This document shows positions 16,430 through 24,728 of a stretch of 64,000 nucleotides of DNA, piece by piece (position 1 is the stretch's first letter; each line of letters begins with the position of its first letter). A program made the position numbers and the translations under genes. The notes below the pieces were generated by a model, which saw only the letters and a program-made list of their open reading frames with translations, did not search any database and had not been told where the DNA came from. The stretch spans positions 62,001 to 126,000 of the forward strand of contig NZ_CANLEA010000008.1 in assembly GCF_947489565.1 (NCBI RefSeq). The letters are read 5' to 3'. This DNA comes from an uncultured Kordia sp. GTDB lineage: Bacteria; Bacteroidota; Bacteroidia; Flavobacteriales; Flavobacteriaceae.

Positions 16430-17587
16430 ATGAAGAAAATCCAAATGGTCGATCTTAAAGGTCAATACGCACAAATTAAAGACCGAGTTGATCAATCCGT
16501 ATTAGATGTTATTGCTTCTTCAGCATTCATAAACGGACCCGAAGTACACGCATTTCAAAAAGAATTAGAAGAATATTTAGACGTAAAACACGTAATTCCT
16601 TGTGCCAATGGTACAGATGCATTGCAAATTGCCATGATGGGACTTGGTTTGAAACCAGGTGACGAAGTGATTACTGCCGATTTTACATTTGCAGCCACTG
16701 TTGAGGTAATCGCATTATTACAATTAACTCCAGTTTTGGTCGATGTGGAAAAAGATTCATTCAATATCGATCCAGAAGCAGTTCGAAAAGCAATTACACC
16801 AAAAACAAAAGCTATTGTTCCTGTACACTTATTTGGACAATGTGCCAATATGGACGCAATTTTAGAAATTGCCAATGAACATGATTTATATGTCATAGAA
16901 GACAATGCGCAAGCTATTGGAGCAGATTATACATTTGCAGACGGAAGTGTGAAAAAAGCAGGCGGAATTGGCCATGTAGCTTCGACTTCTTTCTTTCCTT
17001 CAAAAAATTTAGGTTGCTATGGTGACGGAGGTGCAATTTTTACCAACGATGACGACTTAGCACATACGATCAGAGGAATTGTAAATCACGGAATGTACAA
17101 GCGTTATCATCATGATGTAGTAGGTGTAAATTCCCGATTAGATTCTATTCAAGCAACAGTTTTAAGAGCAAAACTGCCAAACTTAGATGCATACAACGCT
17201 GCACGCCAAAACGCAGCACAAAAATACAATGCAGCATTTCATGGAAATGATAAAATCATAACGCCACAAATTACCAAATCATGCGAAAATCCAATTTGCG
17301 CAGGTTGTAATTGTCATGTATTCCACCAATATACTTTACGTGTGGTAGGTGTTGACAGAGACGCGTTGGCAAAACACTTAAACGAAAACGAAATTCCTTG
17401 TGGTGTATATTATCCAATTCCATTGCATTTGCAAAAAGCATACAAGGATGAGCGCTACAATGAAGCAGATTTCCCTGTGACAAATCAGTTGGTAAAAGAA
17501 GTGATTTCATTACCAATGCACACGGAATTAGATGATGAGCAAATCGCGTTTATCACAAAAACAGTCTTGGATTTTGTAAATACCTAA
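16430..17587 (+). CDS. DegT/DnrJ/EryC1/StrS family sugar aminotransferase
   Basis: The 385-residue PLP enzyme has the family signatures CANGTDALQIAM (about 58-69), VIEDNAQAIG (D158, which binds the pyridine nitrogen) and SFFPSKNLGCYGDGGA with the Schiff-base lysine K192. It most resembles WbpE-like enzymes that make amino sugars for surface polysaccharide. It is the first gene of a probable operon with the GalE homologue (31 bp downstream) and the amidohydrolase. The exact sugar nucleotide cannot be told. A cluster CENPICAGCNCHVFH near residues 285-299 is an insertion that is unusual for its Cys content. Confidence 0.92.
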   Translation: MKKIQMVDLKGQYAQIKDRVDQSVLDVIASSAFINGPEVHAFQKELEEYLDVKHVIPCANGTDALQIAMMGLGLKPGDEVITADFTFAATVEVIALLQLTPVLVDVEKDSFNIDPEAVRKAITPKTKAIVPVHLFGQCANMDAILEIANEHDLYVIEDNAQAIGADYTFADGSVKKAGGIGHVASTSFFPSKNLGCYGDGGAIFTNDDDLAHTIRGIVNHGMYKRYHHDVVGVNSRLDSIQATVLRAKLPNLDAYNAARQNAAQKYNAAFHGNDKIITPQITKSCENPICAGCNCHVFHQYTLRVVGVDRDALAKHLNENEIPCGVYYPIPLHLQKAYKDERYNEADFPVTNQLVKEVISLPMHTELDDEQIAFITKTVLDFVNT

Positions 17588-17618
17588 CACCTAAGACCCA
17601 AAACCCAAAATCAACATT

Positions 17619-18647
17619 TTGAAAAAAATACTAGTAACTGGCGGATTAGGTTATATTGGCTCTCACACTGTGGTAGAGTTGCAATTGGCAGGATTTGAAG
17701 TTGTGATCATAGACAATCTTTCGAACGCTTCCAAAGACGTTTTGCAAGGAATTGAACGAATTACTGGCATATTGCCTGCGTTTGAAGAGCTAGATTTACG
17801 CGATAAGCAAGCGACTATTTCATTCTTTCAAAAGTATGATGATATTAGCGGGATTATTCACTTTGCCGCAAGTAAAGCCGTTGGAGAAAGTGTGTCGAAT
17901 CCGTTGTTGTATTATGAGAATAACGTATCGACGTTAATTACGGTTTTACAGCAAATTCAACATAAAAAGAAAATCTCTTTTATTTTCAGTTCTTCATGTA
18001 CCGTTTACGGTCAGGCCAAAACCATGCCTATTTCTGAGAATGCTCCTATACAACAAGCGTTTTCTCCGTATGGAAATACGAAACAAATTGGCGAAGAAAT
18101 ATTACTAGATACGGCCAAAATTGCGAGTGGTTTACACGTGATATCGTTGCGTTATTTCAATCCAATTGGAGCGCATCCAAGTACTGAAATAGGGGAATTG
18201 CCAGATGGTGTTCCACAAAATTTAGTGCCTTTTATCACACAAACGGCTATCGGATTGCGTAAAGAATTGTCTGTTTTTGGAAATGATTATCCTACGGAAG
18301 ATGGCACTTGCATTCGTGATTATATTCATGTGGTCGATCTCGCAAAAGCGCACGTAACAGCTTTAAAAAGACTTTTGGATGATACACATGAAGCTTCGTT
18401 TGAAGTATTCAATATTGGAACCGGAAGAGGAAGTTCTGTCTTAGAAGTTATTGAAAGTTTTGAACGTGTAAGCAAACAACAATTGCAGTATGAAATTGTA
18501 GCTAGGAGAGAAGGCGATGTAATTTCTGCCTATGCTGATACGACCAAAGCAAATACCGTTCTTGGATGGAAAGCAACATCAACACTTGATGAAGCAATGC
18601 TTTCTGCTTGGAAATGGGAACAAAAAATTAGAAAACCTAATAACTAA
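17619..18647 (+). CDS. galE: UDP-glucose 4-epimerase
   Basis: This 342-residue extended short-chain dehydrogenase has the NAD-binding TGGLGYIGSHT at its N-terminus, SSSCTVYG (about 124-131), and the YxxxK catalytic pair Y151/K155. RYFNPIGAHPS and the DYIHVVDLAKAH segment match GalE. The start codon is TTG at 17619; no ATG lies near the conserved N-terminus. It would interconvert UDP-glucose and UDP-galactose for surface polysaccharide, which fits the aminotransferase before it. Confidence 0.93.
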   Translation: MKKILVTGGLGYIGSHTVVELQLAGFEVVIIDNLSNASKDVLQGIERITGILPAFEELDLRDKQATISFFQKYDDISGIIHFAASKAVGESVSNPLLYYENNVSTLITVLQQIQHKKKISFIFSSSCTVYGQAKTMPISENAPIQQAFSPYGNTKQIGEEILLDTAKIASGLHVISLRYFNPIGAHPSTEIGELPDGVPQNLVPFITQTAIGLRKELSVFGNDYPTEDGTCIRDYIHVVDLAKAHVTALKRLLDDTHEASFEVFNIGTGRGSSVLEVIESFERVSKQQLQYEIVARREGDVISAYADTTKANTVLGWKATSTLDEAMLSAWKWEQKIRKPNN

Positions 18648-18651
18648 CCAA

Positions 18652-19932
18652 ATGAAAAAACTACTCATTCTATGCTTGAGTATGTTTTGTGCAACCATGA
18701 TGATGGCACAAGATAGCTACTTGCATTGCGGAAAAATCATTGATACCAAAAGTGGAAAGATACAAACACAAAAAACCATAATTGTTTCTGGAAATAAAAT
18801 CAAAAGCATTGAAAATGGTTATGTGCAACCTAAGACGGCGAAAGATGTTGCAATTGATTTAAAATCAAAAGTAGTCATGCCTGGATTGATAGATATGCAC
18901 GTACATATTGAAAGCGAAACGAACCCGAATGCATATTTGGAAAAATATACATTAAACGATGCCGATGTTGCATTTCGTTCTGTAGGTTTTGCCGATGTAA
19001 CGCTTCAAGCTGGATTTACAACGGTTCGTGATTTAGGAGGAACTGGTGTAAATATTTCTTTAAGAAATGCTATCAAACAAGGAAAAATTGAAGGTCCACG
19101 AATTTTTACGGCAGGAAAAGCATTGGCAACTACTGGTGGTCATGCAGATCCGACAAACGGAAATCGTAAAGAAATTATTGGCGATCCAGGACCAAAAGAA
19201 GGTGTAGTGAACAATGTAAACGATGCAAAAAAAGCAGTGCGTCAGCGTTATAAAAATGGCGCAGATGTTATTAAAATTACTGCAACAGGTGGAGTGTTAA
19301 GTGTTGCTAAAAGCGGAAGCAATCCACAGTTTACGGTAGAAGAAGTCAAAGTTATTTGCGAAACAGCCAAAGACTACGGAATGCACGTTGCAGCGCACGC
19401 ACATGGTGACGAAGGAATGCAGCGCGCTATTATTGGTGGTGTAAAAACCATTGAACACGGAACATACATGAGTGATGAAACTATGGAACTCATGAAAAAA
19501 CATGATGCATACTTAGTGCCAACAATTACCGCAGGAAAAGAAGTAGAAGCTAAAGCAAAAATTGAAGGATATTATCCAGCGATTATTGTTCCAAAAGCAT
19601 TGGCAGTTGGTCCAAAAATTCAAGGAACATTCGCGAGAGCTTATAAAAAAGGAGTTGGAATTGCTTTTGGAACCGATGCAGGAGTTTTTCAACATGGACT
19701 TAACGGAAAAGAATTCGGATTCATGGTAGAAGGCGGCATGCCAGCAATGGAAACCATTCAAGCAGCTACCGTAACCAACGCCAAAATTTTAGGAATGGAA
19801 GATCAATTAGGACAATTAAAAGCTGGATTCCTAGCAGATATTGTTGCAGTTGATGAAGATCCTACAAAAAATATCAATACCATGGAAAACGTTACGTTTG
19901 TAATGAAAAATGGAAAGATATACAAGCAGTAA
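18652..19932 (+). CDS. Secreted metal-dependent amidohydrolase (imidazolonepropionase/prolidase-like)
   Basis: The chosen start at 18652 gives 426 residues with a clear signal peptide (MKKLLILCLSMFCATMMMAQ); a longer in-frame reading from 18532 would overlap galE and hide that signal. The amidohydrolase fold shows the metal ligands HVH (H83, H85), the likely carboxylated lysine K208 (VIKITATGG), H249/H251 (AHAHGDEG), H269 (EHGT) and D342 (GTDAG). It probably acts in the periplasm on cyclic amides or dipeptides; the substrate is unknown. It lies 4 bp after galE, so it is transcribed with it, though the functional link is unclear. Confidence 0.9.
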   Translation: MKKLLILCLSMFCATMMMAQDSYLHCGKIIDTKSGKIQTQKTIIVSGNKIKSIENGYVQPKTAKDVAIDLKSKVVMPGLIDMHVHIESETNPNAYLEKYTLNDADVAFRSVGFADVTLQAGFTTVRDLGGTGVNISLRNAIKQGKIEGPRIFTAGKALATTGGHADPTNGNRKEIIGDPGPKEGVVNNVNDAKKAVRQRYKNGADVIKITATGGVLSVAKSGSNPQFTVEEVKVICETAKDYGMHVAAHAHGDEGMQRAIIGGVKTIEHGTYMSDETMELMKKHDAYLVPTITAGKEVEAKAKIEGYYPAIIVPKALAVGPKIQGTFARAYKKGVGIAFGTDAGVFQHGLNGKEFGFMVEGGMPAMETIQAATVTNAKILGMEDQLGQLKAGFLADIVAVDEDPTKNINTMENVTFVMKNGKIYKQ

Positions 19933-20008
19933 CTTACTTCTTGTAACCTTTGTGTTGCAGGAATAAATAAAATTTATATCAACGTATTTCAAGACATGGT
20001 CAAAACAG

Positions 20009-20037
20009 AAAGCGAACCCGAAAAGGTTCGCTTTTTT
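20009..20037 (+). terminator. Terminator of the galE operon
   Basis: AGCGAACC and GGTTCGCT form the stem, with a CGAAAA loop and a T run. Very similar hairpins occur at 20726 and 47963. Confidence 0.88.
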
Positions 20038-20066
20038 ACTATTAGAAAATGAAAATCAATTAATGC

Positions 20067-20255
20067 TTAAATACAAGTCTCATTATTAGCACTAATCAAT
20101 CTAGGGTTTTCATCTATTGGATTTGGATTTGGAACTTCTGTTGGTTCATGAAATGCACTAGATTTATTAGAATCTTCTTCATTACCTCCATAGATTTTAT
20201 ATGTTGATATTGTAATTTTTTTGAGGGATAATTTTTTGTGAAATTTACTTTTCAT
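20067..20255 (-). CDS. GG-leader peptide with single C-terminal Cys (SSAFHEPTEVP type)
   Basis: The 62-residue peptide has leader MKSKFHKKLSLKKITIS followed by KIYGG (about residues 20-24), then SSAFHEPTEVPNPNP and a tail LISANNETCI. The only Cys is next to last. The peptide at 20778-20996 has the same leader, the same SSAFHEPTEVP block and a similar LISGNQQSCM tail, so they are paralogues. It may be a RiPP precursor or a secreted signal peptide; which one is not settled by sequence. A TPR-AraC regulator lies 830 bp away on the same strand. Confidence 0.75.
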   Translation of the reverse strand: MKSKFHKKLSLKKITISTYKIYGGNEEDSNKSSAFHEPTEVPNPNPIDENPRLISANNETCI

Positions 20256-20437
20256 GCGATAAAGTTTTTAGAATTAATAATGATATGAAGAACGCTAAAT
20301 CCTAAATACATTCCCAATATTTGTTATCTATTTTTATAAAAATCGTGATAGATTTTCATAAAAACCGTAGATGTAGCCTTGTACTGGCGTAGAATACACA
20401 CTAGTTTTGAAGTATTATTAACCGAAAATTTATTATC

Positions 20438-20713
20438 ATGAAAAAAAAGAATGTAAACTTGAAATTAAGTTTAAAGAAAAATCGTGTATCTAATTTACAA
20501 TCGTATGGTGTTACAGGTGGAGCTAATGTGACAAAAGAATCTCCATGTCCAGTAAAATCGGAACGTGGACCTTGTTATTCAGAAGATTGTATCGTTACAG
20601 GACCTTCAATAGTTGCCACATGTGCAGCTGGTTGTACGAGAGCAACCATAGAGCTTTCGTATTGTAACAATGGAATTCCAAACCCTTGTTTATCAGTGCA
20701 AGTTTGTGCGTAA
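20438..20713 (+). CDS. GG-leader Cys-rich peptide (class I lanthipeptide-like precursor)
   Basis: The 91-residue peptide has leader MKKKNVNLKLSLKKNRVSNL and VTGG (about residues 25-28). The core has nine Cys with many Ser and Thr, ending CLSVQVCA. It is divergent from the peptide at 20067 and convergent with the peptide at 20778. No modification genes are adjacent. Confidence 0.8.
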   Translation: MKKKNVNLKLSLKKNRVSNLQSYGVTGGANVTKESPCPVKSERGPCYSEDCIVTGPSIVATCAAGCTRATIELSYCNNGIPNPCLSVQVCA

Positions 20714-20725
20714 TTTAAACATAAG

Positions 20726-20754
20726 AAAAGCGAACCTTTTTAGGTTCGCTTTTT
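20726..20754 (+). terminator. Terminator of the peptide gene at 20438
   Basis: AGCGAACCT pairs with AGGTTCGCT around a short T-rich loop and is followed by TTTT. It may also end the convergent peptide gene at 20778. Confidence 0.85.
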
Positions 20755-20777
20755 AACTTTCTACATTGTGAAATCTA

Positions 20778-20996
20778 TTACATGCACGATTGTTGATTAC
20801 CGCTAATCAAGGTTGTATTTTGTGATTGATCGGTTTCATCAAGTGCAGGGAAATCTGTTGGGACTTCTGTAGGTTCGTGAAAAGCACTCGATTGTGTAGG
20901 AACAGATTCCGTATTGGGATCGGCACTTCCTCCGTATAGATTGTAAACAATGGTAACTTTTTTTAAAGCTAATTTTTTGTGAAATGTACGTTTCAT
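20778..20996 (-). CDS. GG-leader peptide with single C-terminal Cys (SSAFHEPTEVP type)
   Basis: The ATG at 20996 gives 72 residues starting MKRTFHKKLALKKVTIVYNL with YGG at about 21-23. A longer in-frame reading from 21101 would put 35 unrelated residues before the leader and overlap the regulator gene. The block SSAFHEPTEVP and the tail LISGNQQSCM match the peptide at 20067. The gene lies 91 bp downstream of the TPR-AraC regulator on the same strand, so the two may share a transcript. Confidence 0.75.
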   Translation of the reverse strand: MKRTFHKKLALKKVTIVYNLYGGSADPNTESVPTQSSAFHEPTEVPTDFPALDETDQSQNTTLISGNQQSCM

Positions 20997-21087
20997 ACGA
21001 TTCGATTTTAAGATTAATGATAGTAGTAAGTACGTCATTTTCAGGTAAGAATCCGAATCTTTATAATCGATTTTTATAAAAATAGCT

Positions 21088-22788
21088 TTACATATTGTCA
21101 AGGTTTTTTATATAATAAGAAGGATTGAATCCAGTACGTTTCTTAAAAGCTTTTGCAAACGATTCGGACTTTTTAAAACCAATTTCTTCTGCGATAGATT
21201 GAATCGTATACGAACGTAACTTTTTATCATTCTTCAATGCGCTCAAAACATAGGTAATACGCATCTCAGTCATATATTCTGAAAATGTTTTCCCTTTATA
21301 TTTATTGATCACTTGAGACAGATAAGTAGAATTGGTATGGCATTTTTTGGCTAGTGTAGAAAGGCTGTACTTCTTATCAAGAAAAAACAATTTGGCTTCA
21401 AGCTTTGTCAAATCATCTAATATTTTTGAAGCTTTTTCATCAGATAATACATAGCCTTTTGATGACGGTTCATTTGGCGTGAATTCTTTTGTTTTTAATT
21501 CATCAATAAGTGTATGAAACTTTGCTAATTTCTGTTTTTGCTTATTCCTATTATATACAAAAAAGCTAATAGTAACGATGAGCAGCAGTACAATTACTAA
21601 AATGGCTTGCGAAAAATAACTTTTAAAAAGGTTCGATTCTTTGGTCGCTTTCTCAGCGCGATATTCTACATTCTTTAAATCATATCCTTCAAAAATAGTT
21701 TTGTACAGCTCAAAACGCTTATCCGTACTTAAATTTTTACGTTCAATATACTGATCGTACACTTCAGTTGCTTTTTCATGTTTTCCTAATTGCGCATAGG
21801 TTTTTGCTAAGAATTGATAAGTTTCATCCAAACCAATAAATTTCAAATTTTTCTGCTGTATAATTTGATCAGTTTCTTTAAAATTATTCAAAGCATCTTC
21901 AAACTTTTTCAATCCAAACATACATTTTCCTTTATCGAGCAATAAAAAAGGAGTAATTAACTGAAGTTCATTGTGACTTCTAGAAATCGCCAACGCTTGA
22001 TTCAATACAATCAACGCTTTATCGTACTCTTTCTTGGCTGTATACACATTGCCTTTTCCGCCAATAGCGATACATTTCCCAGAAAGATAATTGGTTGTTT
22101 CATTCAGTAGAAGACTCTTGGAATACAATTCAATTGCTTTATCATACATAGCTTCGTCGGTATAAGACTTGGCAGTATTATTGAGCATTTTTATACAACG
22201 AACCTTTAAAAACTGGGAATCAGGTTTGGTGTGCAACAACGAATCATAGGAATGAATTATTTTATCAAACTCACGCAATGCTTCTTTAGTTTTTCCAACT
22301 TTAAGTTTGATGGTGGCAATATCAAACTCTAAAGTCAATTGATTCTCAATAGCACCTTTTGTTCGCATCAAATCATAAGCTTGTATATAATAATCTAAAG
22401 CATTTTCGTAATTAGATTGAATATAAAAAGTAGCACCTTTTGCATGAAAAAATGAAGCTACTAGTGAATCTTGTTTATTACTTTGGGCAAACAAAATAGC
22501 TTTGTCAATGGCTAAATGTGCTTCGGTATAGGCTTTTGATTTTCTATGAATTCGATGTTTAAAATAATAGGATTGCGCAATATAATTAGTATCTTTTTGA
22601 ACAGTTGCTTTTGTTGAAAATGCTGCAATATATCTTTCAATATCTTTAGTAGTGTTCAAATGTTCTTTAAGGTATACATATTGTTGTGAAAGATTCTTCT
22701 CTTTAAAAACTACAAGGGAATCTTGATTATTGGCTACAATCCAAAACGGAAAAAAAAGCAATAACAAGAAAAGTTTAGAAATACGCAT
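21088..22788 (-). CDS. TPR-containing membrane-anchored AraC-family regulator (paralogue 1)
   Basis: The ATG at 22788 gives 566 residues beginning with a signal sequence (MRISKLFLLLLFFPFWIVA); the upstream ATG at 22824 would bury it. Residues about 30-385 form tetratricopeptide repeats. One membrane helix follows near 393-415 (AILVIVLLLIVTISFFVY), and then a cytoplasmic AraC-type DNA-binding domain ending FKKRTGFNPSYYIKNLDNM. The predicted layout is a periplasmic TPR sensor with a cytoplasmic HTH. Paralogues lie at 27071 and 29555. All three have GG-leader peptide genes beside them, which makes those peptides candidate ligands or targets. The signal is not known. Confidence 0.88.
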   Translation of the reverse strand: MRISKLFLLLLFFPFWIVANNQDSLVVFKEKNLSQQYVYLKEHLNTTKDIERYIAAFSTKATVQKDTNYIAQSYYFKHRIHRKSKAYTEAHLAIDKAILFAQSNKQDSLVASFFHAKGATFYIQSNYENALDYYIQAYDLMRTKGAIENQLTLEFDIATIKLKVGKTKEALREFDKIIHSYDSLLHTKPDSQFLKVRCIKMLNNTAKSYTDEAMYDKAIELYSKSLLLNETTNYLSGKCIAIGGKGNVYTAKKEYDKALIVLNQALAISRSHNELQLITPFLLLDKGKCMFGLKKFEDALNNFKETDQIIQQKNLKFIGLDETYQFLAKTYAQLGKHEKATEVYDQYIERKNLSTDKRFELYKTIFEGYDLKNVEYRAEKATKESNLFKSYFSQAILVIVLLLIVTISFFVYNRNKQKQKLAKFHTLIDELKTKEFTPNEPSSKGYVLSDEKASKILDDLTKLEAKLFFLDKKYSLSTLAKKCHTNSTYLSQVINKYKGKTFSEYMTEMRITYVLSALKNDKKLRSYTIQSIAEEIGFKKSESFAKAFKKRTGFNPSYYIKNLDNM

Positions 22789-22944
22789 CAATGGTAGTTT
22801 GGTTTCACAATTAAAAAAATACAATATATAATATCTATTTTTTTATACATGTAAAAACTATCATAATTTCTAAAATATACGAGCTGTAAATGTTAGTAAA
22901 TCATCACATTTCTTACGATATTAGCACTCTCAATATATGTCGAT

Positions 22945-24105
22945 ATGATGCATGATTGTATTTCTATAACAGGCTTAGGCTCAGTATCTCCTTTGGGAAT
23001 TGCGCAAGCTGAAATTTGGAAACACTACACCGAAAACACACATGGTTTTCACGCAAACACAATTCACAATAAAAACGTGTATACAGCGCCACTTTCTGAG
23101 AAGGCTGCTGCTGCTGTAACTGCTTTAAGAAATTCGAATTCAAAATATAAAAACCTTGACAATAGTGTTTTATATGCAATACTAGCTTCGCGAATTGCTA
23201 TTGAAAATGCAGGTTGGGATACTGAAAAAGACTTCGGAATCAACATAGGTTCATCAAGAGGTGCTACATCACTGTTTGAAAAATATCACCAAGATTTCTT
23301 GCAAAATGAACATGCACAAACTTTAAGTTCGCCAACAACAACATTGGGAAATATTTCTTCTTGGGTTGCACACGATTTGCAAACTACAGGACCACAAATA
23401 TCACACTCCATTACCTGTTCTACAGCGTTGCATGCATTGTTAAACGGAATTGCTTGGTTGCAGTCAGGAATGGCTTCAACGTTTTTGGTTGGCGGAAGTG
23501 AAGCACCACTGACTCCTTTTACCATTGCACAAATGCAAGCGTTGCATATTTACGCCAAAAAGGAAACAGAATATCCGTGTTTGTCGTTAGATTTAGAAAA
23601 AAAGCGAAACACTATGATTTTGGGTGAAGGCGCTGCTTCTATCTGTTTAGAAAAAGGAGAAAAGCAACACGCATTGGCAAAAATTAGAGGAATTGGCTAT
23701 GCTACAGAAATCTTAAAACACAATACGTCTATCTCGGCAGAAGGCATCTGTTTTGAAAAATCGATGCGCATGGCATTGCAAGGACATTCGCCCGAAGAAG
23801 TAGATGCTATTGTATTGCACGCACCAGGAACGATAAAAGGTGATTTGGCAGAATATCAAGCAATCAAAAAAATATTTTGTAACAAAATGCCAAGTTTAAC
23901 TACGAATAAATGGAAAATAGGTCACACTTTTGGAGCTTCAGGAATGTTAAGTGTAGAACTAGCAATTCTCATGATACAGCAACAACAATTCATATCAATT
24001 CCGTATCTTGAAAAAGAAAACACACCACAACAACTAAAGAAAATACTAGTCAATGCTGTTGGGTTTGGAGGAAACGCTGTTTCAGTATTGCTATGCAAAG
24101 ACTAA
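22945..24105 (+). CDS. Stand-alone beta-ketoacyl synthase (FabF-like)
   Basis: The 386-residue thiolase-fold protein has an N-terminus typical of condensing enzymes (ISITGLGSVSPLG). The likely triad is Cys in SITCSTALHAL, His in LHAPGTIKGD and His in KIGHTFGASGML. All three catalytic positions are kept, so it is probably active. Its sequence departs from housekeeping FabF, and it has no acyl carrier protein or other fatty-acid gene beside it. Such lone enzymes often serve secondary lipid or aryl-polyene/flexirubin-type pathways, but nothing here proves that. MM at the start leaves 22945 or 22948 as the true start. Confidence 0.85.
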   Translation: MMHDCISITGLGSVSPLGIAQAEIWKHYTENTHGFHANTIHNKNVYTAPLSEKAAAAVTALRNSNSKYKNLDNSVLYAILASRIAIENAGWDTEKDFGINIGSSRGATSLFEKYHQDFLQNEHAQTLSSPTTTLGNISSWVAHDLQTTGPQISHSITCSTALHALLNGIAWLQSGMASTFLVGGSEAPLTPFTIAQMQALHIYAKKETEYPCLSLDLEKKRNTMILGEGAASICLEKGEKQHALAKIRGIGYATEILKHNTSISAEGICFEKSMRMALQGHSPEEVDAIVLHAPGTIKGDLAEYQAIKKIFCNKMPSLTTNKWKIGHTFGASGMLSVELAILMIQQQQFISIPYLEKENTPQQLKKILVNAVGFGGNAVSVLLCKD

Positions 24106-24144
24106 AATTCAAAAAAATAAAATAACACATTAAAACCGTATACT

Positions 24145-24726
24145 ATGGGAGATTGGTTTTCAGCATTAACAGCTTTTGAAAAAACATATTGGATGATTGC
24201 AGCGGTATCATCAACGATTTTCGTATTTGTACTCATCACTACATTTTTAGTAGGTGATGCAGATGGCGTAGATGGTGATGTAGATGCAGATATAGAAGCT
24301 GATACAGGAATTGGTTTTCAGTTTTTTACATTCAAAAACCTAGTGGCATTCTTCACTATATTCAGTTGGGCAGGAATTTCTTGCATCAATGCAGGTTACG
24401 GAAAAGGTGTGACTATTTTAATATCAACACTAGCAGGATTGGCAATGATGGTTGTGATGGCAACACTTATTTACTATATAAATAAATTAGTAAGTAGTGG
24501 AACGCTGAAACTAGAAAATGCCATAGGAAATGTGGGTGAAGTCTATTTAACTATAGGAGCCAATCGTTCCAAAATAGGAAAAGTTCATGTCAACGTTCAA
24601 GGAGCTTTGCGTGAATTAGACGCACTGGCAGATAGTGAAGAAAATTTAAAAACAGGAACTGTAGTAGAAGTAAAAGAAATTACAGGAACTGGAATCTTAA
24701 TTGTTCAACCAATAAATAAACAATAA
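24145..24726 (+). CDS. NfeD/YuaF-like membrane protein with OB-fold
   Basis: The 193-residue protein has a first membrane segment (about 14-36), an acidic DGVDGDVDADIEAD loop, two more membrane segments (about 65-115) and a C-terminal soluble beta-barrel (about 125-190, IGNVGEVYLTIGANRSKIGKVHVNV) typical of NfeD-like OB domains. It lies 2 bp before the flotillin gene, the same pairing as yuaF-yuaG in Bacillus and yqiJ-yqiK in Escherichia coli. It probably works with flotillin in membrane microdomains. Confidence 0.85.
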   Translation: MGDWFSALTAFEKTYWMIAAVSSTIFVFVLITTFLVGDADGVDGDVDADIEADTGIGFQFFTFKNLVAFFTIFSWAGISCINAGYGKGVTILISTLAGLAMMVVMATLIYYINKLVSSGTLKLENAIGNVGEVYLTIGANRSKIGKVHVNVQGALRELDALADSEENLKTGTVVEVKEITGTGILIVQPINKQ

Positions 24727-24728
24727 TT

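Noticed and set aside
18532-18651. Longer start of the amidohydrolase
   Set aside because: It would overlap galE by over 110 bp and place 40 unrelated residues before a clear signal peptide that begins at 18652.
20997-21101. Longer start of the GG-leader peptide at 20778
   Set aside because: It would overlap the regulator gene and add residues before a leader that already starts in family style at 20996.
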